A DNA stretch of 64,000 bases from Chitinophaga solisilvae (GCF_009928525.1 NZ_JAABOK010000004.1:248001-312000), one strand, 5' to 3'. Positions 8,172 to 18,295 are shown, counted from the stretch's first letter. The notes: a model not told the origin generated them from the sequence alone. Translations and numbers: made by a program.

Positions 8172-11100
8172 ATGCAAAAAAATGCTCTTTGTAACCGCCC
8201 CCTTTATGTACCTATGTTAAGTAAGGTTCGTAACAGGAGCTGGTTTCCAACCAAAATGCTGTTAGTAATGAAATTGACATTTTTCTTTCTTACTGCTGTT
8301 TTTCTCCAGGTGCAGGCTGCCGGATATGCCCAGCTGATAACCTGGTCAGGTAAAAATGTTTCCGTGGAAAAAGTATTTTCAGTAATACGTAAACAGTCAG
8401 GATACCTGGTAGTAGCCAGCCGCGAGGTACTGGAAAAGTCACGCCCCATAACGCTGCAGGTGGAAAATGTGGACGTCGGTACCTTCCTGGATATGGCGCT
8501 GAAAGATCAGCCATTGAAGTATGTAATTGAGAACAAATCTATTTTTATATCCCCCAAAGCCTTGCCAGCCGCGCCATCACAACAGCTGGTGGCGGTGGCA
8601 GGCATAGATGTGAAAGGTAAAATCACGGATGAAACAGGCGGTCCGCTGCCCGGTGCATCTATCCGCGTGAAAGGTACTTCACAGGGCGTAAGCGCCGGTA
8701 CAGACGGTACCTATACCCTGCATATCAATGGCGAGGGGCCACAGGTACTCATCATTTCCTACCTCGGAATGACGCCGCAGGAAATAACCGTTACCGGCAA
8801 TACCACACTGAACATCACCCTGAAACCCGCTGTGGAACAGCAGAGTGAAGTAGTGGTAGTCGGTTACGGCAGCAAAAAGAGAAGCGATGTAACCGGTTCT
8901 ATCTCATCTGTTCCGAAAGAAAGACTGAAAAACCTGCCTGTTACCAATGTGCTGCAAGCCTTGCAGGGTGCAGTAGTAGGCGTGAATATCGTCAGCAACA
9001 GCAGTAAACCCGGCAGTTCTCCGGCTTTCTATTTGCGCGGACTAAAATCCATCACGGCCAGCAACGCACCGCTTATCGTACTGGACGGTATTCCCTTCAG
9101 CGGTAGTTACAATGATATCAACCCTAATGATATTGCTTCCATCGATGTACTGAAAGATGTCTCTGCATCCGCTATCTACGGCGCCCGTGGCGCGAATGGC
9201 GTTATCATGGTTACTACCAAAAGAGGTAAAACCGGCAAGCCCGTAATATCCTATAATGCTTACGGCGGACCAGAATTTCAATCGAATGTAATGAAGCAGA
9301 TGAACGGGGAACAATACCGTACCAAGAACCACTGGTATAATATTCAGGCAGGAAGACCTACCGCGCCGGACCTTCCTTATCTGTCTGAACAGCAGAACTT
9401 TGCCAACGGTGTTCCGGAAGTGGACTGGCAGAAGGAAATCAGCCAGCAGGGCTATATCCAGAGCCATGAGCTGAGCATCTCCGGAGGTACGGACAACGTG
9501 AAATATTATATATCGGGTACCTATCTCAAGCAGAACGGCACCATCAGGGGATTTCAGTATAACAGGGCCAGTATCCGCGCCAATATGGATGCTAACGTTA
9601 CTTCCTGGATGAAAACAGGCGTGAACCTGTTCCTCGTCAATAACAACGAAGATGGCGGCCGCGCCACCCTTTTCGATGCCAACGCCCTTAGCCCGTACGG
9701 CACCCTGTCTAACGCGAAGGGGGACTACGAAGTATACCCCATTGCACCGCAAACACTGTATACCAGCCCGCTGGTAAACACCTACAACCCCGGCCTGAAC
9801 CGCAATAAAAATATGACCGCCAGCGGTTATGCGGAAATAGCACCCGGTTTCCTGAAAGGACTGAAATACCGCGTGAATGGTTCCTATTCCTTCCGGCCTA
9901 AACGCACCAGCGATTACTACGGCCGCAAATCCGGCGATATGCTGGGTTCCGCAGAAGTCTACAACGAAGAGAACAGGCAATGGATCGTGGAAAACCTGCT
10001 GAGCTATGCCACGCATATCAAAAAGCACGGACTGGATTTCACCGCACTCTACAGCGCCCAGAAAGAAGAACGCTTCACCACAAGGCTGAAAGCAAACACC
10101 TTTGTGAATGATAATCTCGACTTTAATAACCTGAATGCCGCACAGGTTCAGAAAACAGAATCTGAATATACCGGTAACAGCCTCCTGTCACAGATGTTCA
10201 GGGCTAACTATACCTACGACAGCAGGTACCTGTTTACCGCCACTATCCGCCGCGATGGCTACTCCGGTTTCGGTGCAGACGATAAATACGGCGTCTTCCC
10301 TTCCATTGCTGCCGGCTGGAATATTCACAATGAAAAATTTATGCAGCACATCCCGCAGATCACACAGCTGAAGCTGCGCGCTTCATACGGCAAATCGGGC
10401 AATCAGGCTGTAGACGCCTATCAGACGCTTACCCGTCTCAAAGCGGCCCAATACATCTATGACGGTACTACCGGCATCGGCTTAATTCCCGATAAGCTGG
10501 GCAACGCCAGACTGAAATGGGAAACCACGAAGGGATTGAATATCGGCATCGATTTCGGATTGTGGAACAACCGCCTGAGCGGCAGTGTGGAAGCCTATTC
10601 CACCAATACCTACGACCTGCTGCTGAAACGTAAGATACCAGCTATCTCCGGCTACACAGAAGTGTATGACAACATCGGAAAAACCGCCAACAAAGGGCTT
10701 GAGATCATGTTGAACAGCCGCAATATTGAATCGGATAAATTCACGTGGCAGACATCCTTCAATATCTCTTTCAACAAAAACAAAGTAGTATCCCTCTATG
10801 GCGACAATAAAGATGATATCGGCAACAACCTGTTCATCGGCCGTCCTTTGCTGGGTGTCTATGATTACACCATGACCGGTATCTGGCAGGTAGGAGAGGA
10901 TTCCAAAATTGATCCGGGTGCAAAGCCAGGCTACATCAAGTTTGCAGACACCGACGGCAACGGTAAGATTGATGCCAGCGACCGCAGCTACCTCGGTACG
11001 CAGTTGCCAAAATATCTGGCGGGCCTGACAAATACTTTCACGTATAAAAATTTCTCGCTGAATATCTTCATTCAGAATGTACATGGTTCGCTGCGTCCGA

Positions 11101-11513
11101 ACAATATACTGGACAACCGCGATCAGGCAGGTGTTATCAACCTGCCTGCAGATGTGCCTTACTGGACATCGGAGAATAAGATCAATACTAACCCGGCGTT
11201 GTTTTATACCAACCCCAAGAACTATAAATATGCGCAGGATGCCTCTTTCATCCGTATCAAAGATGTTACACTCAGCTACAATTTTGATAAAGCCATGTTA
11301 CAGCGATATAAGATTTCCAACCTGATGATGTATGTGAGCGGCCGTAACCTGGCCACCTTTACAAAATGGCAGGGCTGGGATCCTGAAACAGCGCCGTCTT
11401 CCATCACTTCCAGCACAACGCGCCTGAGCAACGGACAGGGAGCGGGGCAGCAGAGTTCTGATTTTTATCCGCTGACAGCTACCATCGTTTTCGGGGTAAA
11501 TATCAGCCTGTAA
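8172..11513 (+). CDS. SusC/RagA TonB-dependent outer-membrane transporter with STN domain
   Basis: A 1113-residue glycan importer of the outer membrane. Order: a long N-terminus with signal peptide (a later ATG at residue 29 or 33 is possible), an STN signalling domain (about 60-125, GKNVSVEKVFSVIRKQSGYL), a carboxypeptidase-like beta domain (KGKITDETGGPLPGASIRVKG), then the plug with VVVVGYGSKKRSDVTGS and DIASIDVLKDVSASAIYGAR. The beta-barrel ends in ATIVFGVNISL. The STN domain marks it as a transducer for the FecR/ECF pair just upstream. SusD and two glycosidases follow in the same operon. Confidence 0.93.
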   Translation: MQKNALCNRPLYVPMLSKVRNRSWFPTKMLLVMKLTFFFLTAVFLQVQAAGYAQLITWSGKNVSVEKVFSVIRKQSGYLVVASREVLEKSRPITLQVENVDVGTFLDMALKDQPLKYVIENKSIFISPKALPAAPSQQLVAVAGIDVKGKITDETGGPLPGASIRVKGTSQGVSAGTDGTYTLHINGEGPQVLIISYLGMTPQEITVTGNTTLNITLKPAVEQQSEVVVVGYGSKKRSDVTGSISSVPKERLKNLPVTNVLQALQGAVVGVNIVSNSSKPGSSPAFYLRGLKSITASNAPLIVLDGIPFSGSYNDINPNDIASIDVLKDVSASAIYGARGANGVIMVTTKRGKTGKPVISYNAYGGPEFQSNVMKQMNGEQYRTKNHWYNIQAGRPTAPDLPYLSEQQNFANGVPEVDWQKEISQQGYIQSHELSISGGTDNVKYYISGTYLKQNGTIRGFQYNRASIRANMDANVTSWMKTGVNLFLVNNNEDGGRATLFDANALSPYGTLSNAKGDYEVYPIAPQTLYTSPLVNTYNPGLNRNKNMTASGYAEIAPGFLKGLKYRVNGSYSFRPKRTSDYYGRKSGDMLGSAEVYNEENRQWIVENLLSYATHIKKHGLDFTALYSAQKEERFTTRLKANTFVNDNLDFNNLNAAQVQKTESEYTGNSLLSQMFRANYTYDSRYLFTATIRRDGYSGFGADDKYGVFPSIAAGWNIHNEKFMQHIPQITQLKLRASYGKSGNQAVDAYQTLTRLKAAQYIYDGTTGIGLIPDKLGNARLKWETTKGLNIGIDFGLWNNRLSGSVEAYSTNTYDLLLKRKIPAISGYTEVYDNIGKTANKGLEIMLNSRNIESDKFTWQTSFNISFNKNKVVSLYGDNKDDIGNNLFIGRPLLGVYDYTMTGIWQVGEDSKIDPGAKPGYIKFADTDGNGKIDASDRSYLGTQLPKYLAGLTNTFTYKNFSLNIFIQNVHGSLRPNNILDNRDQAGVINLPADVPYWTSENKINTNPALFYTNPKNYKYAQDASFIRIKDVTLSYNFDKAMLQRYKISNLMMYVSGRNLATFTKWQGWDPETAPSSITSSTTRLSNGQGAGQQSSDFYPLTATIVFGVNISL

Positions 11514-11543
11514 TTTTTTGACAGAAAGAAAAATGATATTGCA

Positions 11544-13127
11544 ATGAAGAAGATCAAACATATATATAGTCTGATGCTGGCAACGCTTGTCATCGCCGGC
11601 GCTGCCTCCTGCAGCAGGAGTTTTCTGGATGAAGAACTGAAATCCAGCTATGCACCGGATAATACCCTTGTAGATGAACTGGGGTTTGAAGCTGCCAGCA
11701 CCGGTATGCTCACCATCATGCGTAATGATTACAGCAATACGCAGGGATTGCTGGCTACCTTTTATGTAGGTACAGACATGGCCATCACCGGCCAGCCCAA
11801 CTCACTGCAGGCGCCGTATGAAGATTACCGCAACCTGAATCCGCAGACAGGCAGTCTGCTGAGCATGTGGACCTGGGGCTATAAGCTGATCAATGCCGCC
11901 AACTATATCATCAGTGCCGCCAATAATCCCAAGGTACTGCTGACACCGGAGCAGCGTAATTTCTATATGGCAGAAGCATCTTTCTTCCGGGCATATGCCT
12001 ATAATCATCTGTCGCTTTTGTTTGGCGGCGTACCGCTTGTTACTGAGCCGGTAACCGTACCACGCACGGATTATACACGCGCCGGAGAAGAGGAGGTCAT
12101 CAGCCTGATGATAAAGGATTTACAGCTCGCCGAAAAATATCTGCCTGATCCGGCCAATGTAAAAAAACAGGGAAGGATCAATAAATATGTGGCCACACAG
12201 CTGCTGGCAGAAGTGATGCTCCGCGCCAAACGCTACCCTGAAGCGGAAGCTGCAGCCAACCGTATTATTGACAGTAAGTTCTTTACACTGGTAACGGCAC
12301 GTTACGGGGTGAAAGCTACTGCGCCCGGCGATCCGTTTGCCGATATGTTTATCTATGGCAACATGCGCCGCAGTCAGGGCAATACAGAAGCGCTCTGGGT
12401 AATAGAACAGCAGTATAATGTTATTGGCGGCGCCGCAGATTTTGACCAGCACCGCCGCGAATGGGGGCCTTTCTATGTGAATGTTTCCGGTATGAAAATC
12501 GCAGACTCCCTGGGTGGCCGCGGTATCGGAAGAATCAGGCCAACCAACTGGTGGACGTATGAACTTTACGAAAAGGATGATATGCGCAATTCCCGTTTCA
12601 ACATCCGCCGCAATTATTATTACAACGATCCGGCTTCTCCTAAATACGGCCAGCCGGTAATAGTAAAGGATTTCGATACCTTACAGAACATCTACGCCCA
12701 TACTACCAAGTGGTATGAGTTCCAGCCCCAGGACCTGCAGGGCGCGCAATCCTACAAGGACAGGATACAGATGCGACTGGGAGAAACCTACCTGCTGCTG
12801 GCAGAAGCACAGCTGTTACAGGGTAAAACAGGAGAGGCAGCCGCCAGTATCAACGTTATCCGTAACAGAGCCAAAGCCGCGCCGGTACAGGCTGCAGATG
12901 TTACAATAGATTATATTCTCGATGAAAGAGCCCGGGAACTGACAGCAGAAGAACTGAGAAGACTGACGCTGGTGAGAACGAAAAAACTGGTGGAGCGTGT
13001 AAGAAAATACAATCCGAAAGTAGCGCCTACCATCAGCGATTTCAATAACTTACTGCCCGTTCCGCAATCGGAAATTGATGTAAACAAAGACGCCGAGCTG
13101 AAACAGAATCCCGGCTACATAAAATAA
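11544..13127 (+). CDS. SusD/RagB outer-membrane glycan-binding lipoprotein
   Basis: A 527-residue protein with a lipoprotein signal (VIAGAASC). It shows the SusD features QRNFYMAEASFFRAYAYNHLSLLFGGVPLVTEP near residue 140 (TPR-like helices) and a C-terminal region with YILDERARELTAEELRRLTLVR and LLPVPQSEIDVN. It forms the lid on the SusC transporter encoded 30 bases upstream and hands over oligosaccharide. The length is typical. Together with the GH2 and GH29 genes it defines a polysaccharide utilisation locus. Confidence 0.93.
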   Translation: MKKIKHIYSLMLATLVIAGAASCSRSFLDEELKSSYAPDNTLVDELGFEAASTGMLTIMRNDYSNTQGLLATFYVGTDMAITGQPNSLQAPYEDYRNLNPQTGSLLSMWTWGYKLINAANYIISAANNPKVLLTPEQRNFYMAEASFFRAYAYNHLSLLFGGVPLVTEPVTVPRTDYTRAGEEEVISLMIKDLQLAEKYLPDPANVKKQGRINKYVATQLLAEVMLRAKRYPEAEAAANRIIDSKFFTLVTARYGVKATAPGDPFADMFIYGNMRRSQGNTEALWVIEQQYNVIGGAADFDQHRREWGPFYVNVSGMKIADSLGGRGIGRIRPTNWWTYELYEKDDMRNSRFNIRRNYYYNDPASPKYGQPVIVKDFDTLQNIYAHTTKWYEFQPQDLQGAQSYKDRIQMRLGETYLLLAEAQLLQGKTGEAAASINVIRNRAKAAPVQAADVTIDYILDERARELTAEELRRLTLVRTKKLVERVRKYNPKVAPTISDFNNLLPVPQSEIDVNKDAELKQNPGYIK

Positions 13128-13131
13128 CCGC

Positions 13132-15192
13132 ATGAAAAGAAATTTCGTTTTGTCCGCCCTCGCCATGCTCCTGTTTTCACAGGGGCATGCGCAGGAGGGT
13201 AGAAAAATTCTTCCGTTTAACGATGGCTGGTCTTTCAGAAAAGGACCGCTGACTGCTGACAGCAATCTTACTGACACCAGCTGGGAACAGGTTACGGTGC
13301 CGCATACCTGGAATAGCAAGGATATGCAGGAAGGAAAAAATTTTTATGCCGGAGAAGCCTGTTACCGGAAAACATTTACCGTAGATCCGCAGCTCAAGGG
13401 AAAGCGGTTGTTCCTGCGTTTTGAAGGCGTGGGATCTGTCGCCGGATTGTACGTGAATAACCGTTTCATCGGGGAGCATAAGGGTTCCTATGCTGCTTTC
13501 TGTTATGAAATCACCCATTCCGTGAAGTATGGAGAAGCGAATACCATTGTGGTGAAAGCGAATAACAGTCAGCGGGAAGATGTGATTCCCATCAATCATT
13601 TTCTCTTCGGCATCTTCGGCGGTATTTACCGGCCGGTGCAGCTGATCGTTACCAATGATATTAATATCACTACCACCGACTACGCTTCTCCCGGTATTTA
13701 TATCCGGCAACGGGAGGTGAGTGATAGGAAAGCGGTAGTGACCGTGACAGCGAAGATAGAGAACAAACAGGCGCATCACCGCGATATTGTGGTGAAGACG
13801 GTTATCAGGGACCATCAGGGTAAACTGGTGAACCAGGTTTCAGGAAAAGTGAAGGTAAGTCCGCAGGGCATCAATAAGGTGGAGCAGCAGCTGACAGTCA
13901 GTCTGCCGCATTTATGGAACGGGCAGCGGGATCCTTATCTCTATTCCCTGACCACCAGTATCCTTACTGACGGCAAGGAAACCGATGCCGTGACGCAGCC
14001 GCTGGGTATCCGCCGTTTTGAAGCGGTAGCCGGCAAAGGCTTCTTCCTTAACGGTAAAGCCTATACGATGCACGGCGTTACGCGGCATCAGGAGTGGCAG
14101 GATTATGGCAACGCGCTGAGCAATGAGCAGCATCGTGCCGACCTCGCGCTGATCCGTGAAATGGGCGCTACCACCATCCGCTTTGCACATTATCAGCAGT
14201 CGGACTACATGTATGCGCTCTGCGACAGTACCGGATTTGTGATCTGGGCAGAAATCCCTTTTGTGAATGCCTCCTCCGGCAAAGAAGGGGAGAATGCGCG
14301 CCAGCAGATGACGGAGCTGATCCGGCAGAACTTCAACCATCCTTCCGTTTATGTGTGGGGCCTGCACAACGAAGTATATGCCAAAACACCTGATGAACAT
14401 GTTGCCGTACTTTCGCGGCAGCTGAATGATATTGCCAAAACTGAAGATCCGGACAGGTATACCGTTGCTGTCAGCGGTTACGGAGAAATGAACCGGCCTG
14501 CCAACCTGGCCGCAGATATACAGGGTATGAACCGCTACTATGGCTGGTATGAAGGACATATCGGGGATCTGGAAGACTGGGCTTCCGGCCTGGAGAAAAA
14601 GTATCCTGACTATAAAGTGATGCTGACAGAATATGGCGCAGATGGAAATATCAATCAGCATGCAGATTCCCTGTCGGAAAATTTTGATCCTGTGAGCGGA
14701 CAGTTTTTCCCGGAAACATATCAGACGGCCACGCATGTAAAGCAGTGGTCCATCATAGAAAAGCACCCGTATATTCTGGCTTCCTATCTCTGGAACACCT
14801 TTGAATTTGCCGTGCCGATGTGGAACCGCGGTGGTGTTAATGCGCGCAACCTGAAAGGACTGATAACCTACGACCGCAAACAGAAGAAGGATGCCTTCTA
14901 CTGGTACAAGGCCAACTGGAATCCGGAGCCGCTGATATACATTGCGGAGCGCCGTAATAACATACGCCGGTCGGCAAAGGTACAGGTAGAAGTATTCAGT
15001 AACCTGTTGCAGGTAACGCTTAGCGTTAACGGCAGCGCGCCGGTGTCCGGCCATGCCGGCGCTAACCGCTGTGATTTCCTTTTTGATAACATCCTGCTGA
15101 AGCCGGGCAGCAATACCATCACGGCAACGGGTACACGTAACGGTAAAACCTTTACCGATACCATCACCTGGCAGCTGCAGGCAGCAGAATAA
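13132..15192 (+). CDS. Glycoside hydrolase family 2 enzyme (beta-galactosidase-like), exported
   Basis: A 686-residue exported enzyme; the signal peptide ends near GHAQ (residue 21). It has an N-terminal sugar-binding jelly roll (about 25-175), an Ig-like domain (180-295) and a GH2 TIM barrel (about 300-600) starting GFFLNGKAYTMHGVTRHQEW. The acid/base is E414 in LHNE and the nucleophile E500 in LTEYG, as in beta-galactosidases and related GH2 enzymes. A short C-terminal beta domain follows. It begins five bases after the SusD gene. Beta-galactoside specificity is inferred; glucuronidase or mannosidase activity cannot be excluded from sequence reading. Confidence 0.88.
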   Translation: MKRNFVLSALAMLLFSQGHAQEGRKILPFNDGWSFRKGPLTADSNLTDTSWEQVTVPHTWNSKDMQEGKNFYAGEACYRKTFTVDPQLKGKRLFLRFEGVGSVAGLYVNNRFIGEHKGSYAAFCYEITHSVKYGEANTIVVKANNSQREDVIPINHFLFGIFGGIYRPVQLIVTNDINITTTDYASPGIYIRQREVSDRKAVVTVTAKIENKQAHHRDIVVKTVIRDHQGKLVNQVSGKVKVSPQGINKVEQQLTVSLPHLWNGQRDPYLYSLTTSILTDGKETDAVTQPLGIRRFEAVAGKGFFLNGKAYTMHGVTRHQEWQDYGNALSNEQHRADLALIREMGATTIRFAHYQQSDYMYALCDSTGFVIWAEIPFVNASSGKEGENARQQMTELIRQNFNHPSVYVWGLHNEVYAKTPDEHVAVLSRQLNDIAKTEDPDRYTVAVSGYGEMNRPANLAADIQGMNRYYGWYEGHIGDLEDWASGLEKKYPDYKVMLTEYGADGNINQHADSLSENFDPVSGQFFPETYQTATHVKQWSIIEKHPYILASYLWNTFEFAVPMWNRGGVNARNLKGLITYDRKQKKDAFYWYKANWNPEPLIYIAERRNNIRRSAKVQVEVFSNLLQVTLSVNGSAPVSGHAGANRCDFLFDNILLKPGSNTITATGTRNGKTFTDTITWQLQAAE

Positions 15193-15203
15193 AAAATACT
15201 ATC

Positions 15204-16640
15204 ATGATATTTAACAAGAAGAGCAGGATATTCATTACCGGCGTTAGCCTGTTATTTTCCCTGCAGGCAGCCGCTGCAGCGGCCCCGCCGGAAGATACCG
15301 TATCGCTGCAGCATGGCGCACACCGCAGCGGTAACCGTACCGACGCGGACATGGAACGCTGGCGCTCCCACCGCCTCGGACAATTCATTCACTGGGGACT
15401 ATACGCTATTCCGGGCGGAGAGTGGAACGGCAAAGTGTACAATGGCGCAGCAGAGTGGATACGCTCCTGGAAGGAAATGCCGCACGAAGCATATGATAAC
15501 CTGTACAAACAATTCAATCCTGCCGGCTATAACCCGCAGCAATGGGCACGCCAGGCAAAGGATATGGGCGCCAGGTACATGATTATTACCACCAAACATC
15601 ATGATGGCTTCTGTTTGTGGCCCAGCAAATACAGCAAATATACCGTGGCCTCCACGCCCTGGAAGAAAGATATCATAGGCCCCATGGTGGAAGCCTATAA
15701 TAAAGAAGGCATCGATGTGGTATTGTATTTCTCCATCATAGACTGGAACCATCCGGACTGGCGTACGTCTTTAAAAACTAAGGAAGATACTGTTGCCTAC
15801 GGCCGTTTTAAAGTGTTTGTGAAAAATCAGCTGAAAGAACTACTGACTAAATACCCCACCGTAAAAGGTTTCTGGTTTGACGGCACCTGGGACGAGTCCT
15901 GGAAAACAGATGGCGCATTCAGCGACGAGCTGGAGCAATATCTGCAATCCCTGCATCCGGGGCTGATTATCGGCAGCCGCCTCCGCGCAGATGAGAAAGG
16001 CTCCCGTCATTTCGACTCCAACGGCCGGCTCATGGGCGACTATGAGCAGGGCTGGGAACGCAAGCTGCCGGAGAAAATCGAAGATGTACACCATAACGAC
16101 TGGGAAGGGGTGATGACAATACCGGAAAATCAATGGGGATACCATGCCCGCTGGACCGGCCATATCAAAACCGCCAATGAGCTGATAGAAATGCTCGCGA
16201 GGTCTGCATCCCTCGGCGGGAACTTCGTCATCAACTTCGGACCTAAAGCCGATGGCGCCTACCGCGCAGAAGAACAGCAACTCGCCGCACAGATTGGTCA
16301 GTGGATGAAAACCAATGGAGCGGCCATTTATGGCGGCGGCTACGCCGGCCTGGAAAAGCAGGACTGGGGCTACTATATCCGCAAAGGCAATACCGACACG
16401 GTTTATATGGTTGTCTGCAACATCCCCGTATCCGGCTACCTCCGTGTAAAAATACCACCGCAGCAATCCCTGCAGTCCGCCACCGGACTGGAAAGCGGCC
16501 AGCCAATACCCACCACGCAAACCGGCAGAAATGAATACCTGCTGCAGCTGGAAAATAAAAAATATGATGCCCCCGTAGTGATACAGCTGGAGGTGAAGAA
16601 AGGTAAGGAGAGAGGGGAGTTTGAGAAGGCGCGGACCTAA
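15204..16640 (+). CDS. Alpha-L-fucosidase, glycoside hydrolase family 29, exported
   Basis: A 478-residue exported enzyme with an N-terminal signal (LLFSLQAAAAAA). It shows the GH29 signatures WRSHRLGQFIHWGLYAIPGGEW, ARYMIITTKHHDGFCLW and KGFWFDGTW, where D226 is the expected nucleophile. A C-terminal beta domain covers about residues 365-470. It removes alpha-linked L-fucose from glycans. Encoded last in the ECF/FecR/SusCD/GH2 locus, it suggests that the locus targets a fucosylated galactoside, such as xyloglucan side chains, plant arabinogalactan or animal glycans. The gene ends at the left foot of a 58-base-arm palindrome. Confidence 0.92.
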   Translation: MIFNKKSRIFITGVSLLFSLQAAAAAAPPEDTVSLQHGAHRSGNRTDADMERWRSHRLGQFIHWGLYAIPGGEWNGKVYNGAAEWIRSWKEMPHEAYDNLYKQFNPAGYNPQQWARQAKDMGARYMIITTKHHDGFCLWPSKYSKYTVASTPWKKDIIGPMVEAYNKEGIDVVLYFSIIDWNHPDWRTSLKTKEDTVAYGRFKVFVKNQLKELLTKYPTVKGFWFDGTWDESWKTDGAFSDELEQYLQSLHPGLIIGSRLRADEKGSRHFDSNGRLMGDYEQGWERKLPEKIEDVHHNDWEGVMTIPENQWGYHARWTGHIKTANELIEMLARSASLGGNFVINFGPKADGAYRAEEQQLAAQIGQWMKTNGAAIYGGGYAGLEKQDWGYYIRKGNTDTVYMVVCNIPVSGYLRVKIPPQQSLQSATGLESGQPIPTTQTGRNEYLLQLENKKYDAPVVIQLEVKKGKERGEFEKART

Positions 16641-16644
16641 TACT

Positions 16645-16770
16645 ATTTAGTTATTTTATTATTTGAGATTTGGTCATTTAAAATGCAGCGGAGATCTAAG
16701 CAAACTTATATATGCTTAGATCTCCGCTGCATTTTAAATGACCAAATCTCAAATAATAAAATAACTAAAT
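16645..16770. repeat. Perfect long palindrome, 58-base arms, between convergent genes
   Basis: Left arm 16645-16702, ten-base loop 16703-16712, right arm 16713-16770, with no mismatch that I can find. The arm contains TTATTTGAGATTTGG followed by an ATTTAAAATGCAGCGGAGA core shared with the copy at 33375-33497. It lies between the fucosidase and HtrA-like genes, which end on either side. Probable role: bidirectional terminator. Confidence 0.9.
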
Positions 16771-16772
16771 GT

Positions 16773-17768
16773 CTAGGTGTGGGTCTCCCCCGGAATCACC
16801 ATCACCGTTGTCTTGTGGCCACCGCGCAGCACTTCCAGGGCTACCCTGCGGCCTATTTGTTTTTCGGTGAGAAGCTGGTGCATGTCGTCTACGGTGGCGG
16901 TGGGCTGCTGATCGAAGGAGATGATGATGTCTCCGATATGCAGTTCGCTGTTGTAGAAGTTACCGTCCGGAATGATTTCAAAGACGTATACGCCGGTGGG
17001 AGTGTTGATTTTGTTGGCAGCCATCATGCGGGTGGTGAGTTGTACGGGCTGGGCGGCGATGCCAAGCTGGGCTCTGCGCACTTTACCGTGCAGGATCAGC
17101 TGTCCGGCGATCTGGGCGGCGAGATTAGCGGAAATAGCGAAGCAGAGTCCCTGTGCGGAAGGGATCATCGCGGTATTTACGCCGATTATCTGCCCGTGCG
17201 AATTAACGAGCGGGCCGCCGCTGTTGCCTGGATTAAGGGCGGCATCTGTTTGTATGACATTGTCTATCAACCTGCCGTTGCTGGCGCGGAGAGTACGGCC
17301 CAACGCACTGACCACGCCGGCTGTAACCGTATATTGTAAGCCCATAGGGTTACCGATGGCGATAGCAATCTGTCCTACCAGCAGGGCAGACGAATCGGCG
17401 AAAGACATAGCCTTTAGTCCGGATTCATCAATTTTCAGCACGGCGATATCCGTGGAAGGATCTGTTCCTTTTATTTCTGCTTTCACTTTCCTGCCATCCA
17501 CAAAGGATACCTTTATTTGTTCGGCGCCTTCCACCACGTGGTTGTTGGTGATGATAAAGCCATCAGAAGAAATGATGAATCCCGACCCGCTGCCGGACTG
17601 TGTTTTCCGTTGCGGCTGCCGGCTGTCATTCACTTTACGCTGTACCTCTATGTGTACAACCGACTCTGCAACCGTACCTGCCACCCCGGCAACGGTTTGC
17701 GAGTATGCATCCAGTAAACTGGCATCATTTACCGGATGATGTGCCAGAAATGATATTGAGTTTTCCAT
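16773..17768 (-). CDS. HtrA/DegP-like S1C serine protease without signal peptide
   Basis: A 331-residue trypsin-fold protease with one C-terminal PDZ domain. The catalytic triad reads H77 (TNNHVV), D107 (STDIAVL) and S183 (GNSGGPL). The PDZ domain (about 235-325) includes GVYVFEIIPDGNFYNSELHIGDIIISF. HtrA proteins degrade misfolded proteins, usually in the periplasm. Here no signal peptide or membrane anchor is visible at the N-terminus (MENSISFLAHHPVND), so a cytoplasmic location or unusual export is implied. It is a single gene with a -7-like element 14 bases before its start. Confidence 0.88.
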   Translation of the reverse strand: MENSISFLAHHPVNDASLLDAYSQTVAGVAGTVAESVVHIEVQRKVNDSRQPQRKTQSGSGSGFIISSDGFIITNNHVVEGAEQIKVSFVDGRKVKAEIKGTDPSTDIAVLKIDESGLKAMSFADSSALLVGQIAIAIGNPMGLQYTVTAGVVSALGRTLRASNGRLIDNVIQTDAALNPGNSGGPLVNSHGQIIGVNTAMIPSAQGLCFAISANLAAQIAGQLILHGKVRRAQLGIAAQPVQLTTRMMAANKINTPTGVYVFEIIPDGNFYNSELHIGDIIISFDQQPTATVDDMHQLLTEKQIGRRVALEVLRGGHKTTVMVIPGETHT

Positions 17769-17781
17769 GCCCGTGGTAGCT

Positions 17782-17789
17782 CAAATATA
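17782..17789 (-). promoter_or_regulatory. Candidate -7 promoter element for the HtrA-like gene
   Basis: Minus-strand reading TATATTTG fits the Bacteroidota TAnnTTTG consensus, 14 bases upstream of the start codon. No clear -33 TTTG partner. Confidence 0.35.
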
Positions 17790-17872
17790 TTTCCAGTTTA
17801 TTTTAATGTCGTTTTGACAAGCCACGCCTGTTTTTTCTGTCAATTCCGGCAGTGCAGCTGCCATCCGGTCGT

Positions 17873-18295
17873 TTATTTATCCGCTTTGCCGTTGTGATAA
17901 TAGAACAGCCAGCTGAAACCATACTTATCTACCATAGCGCCGATTTTGCCGGCGTAGAAATCATGTATCGGATGCGTGATTTTAGCGCCTTCTGACAGGC
18001 GGGAGAAACTGTTACTTAATTCTTCTTCTGAAGTACAACTGAAAGATATGCTGACGCGGGTACCGTTGAGGTTTGTGCCCGGCGCTCCCATATCAGAGCC
18101 GAGCAGCAGGATTTTGTCGCCTGCCCACAGGGTAGCATGCAGTACCTGGTCCTGCACGGCAGGCGGCCATTCGCCGGACATAGGAGAATCCCTGACTACC
18201 TGCATCTCCAGTTCACCACCCAGGCAGGACTTGTAAAATGTCATTGCCTCTCTGCAATTGCCGTTGAAGGTAAGGTAGGCATCGATGTTAATCAT
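17873..18295 (-). CDS. VOC-superfamily protein (PhnB/glyoxalase-like)
   Basis: A 140-residue protein with the two beta-alpha-beta-beta-beta halves of the vicinal oxygen chelate fold. It opens INIDAYLTFNGNCREAMTFYKSCLGGELEM, a PhnB-like start, and ends IGAMVDKYGFSWLFYYH. These small proteins are often annotated as glyoxalase or 3-demethylubiquinone methyltransferase-like, and their substrate is generally unknown. It is divergent from the YfhO-like gene. Function not assignable beyond the fold. Confidence 0.85.
   Translation of the reverse strand: MINIDAYLTFNGNCREAMTFYKSCLGGELEMQVVRDSPMSGEWPPAVQDQVLHATLWAGDKILLLGSDMGAPGTNLNGTRVSISFSCTSEEELSNSFSRLSEGAKITHPIHDFYAGKIGAMVDKYGFSWLFYYHNGKADK

Noticed and set aside
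16645..16770. Palindrome as a MITE or insertion-sequence remnant
   Set aside because: No target-site duplication, transposase fragment or separate terminal repeats can be seen; a terminator-like repeat is the more cautious reading.
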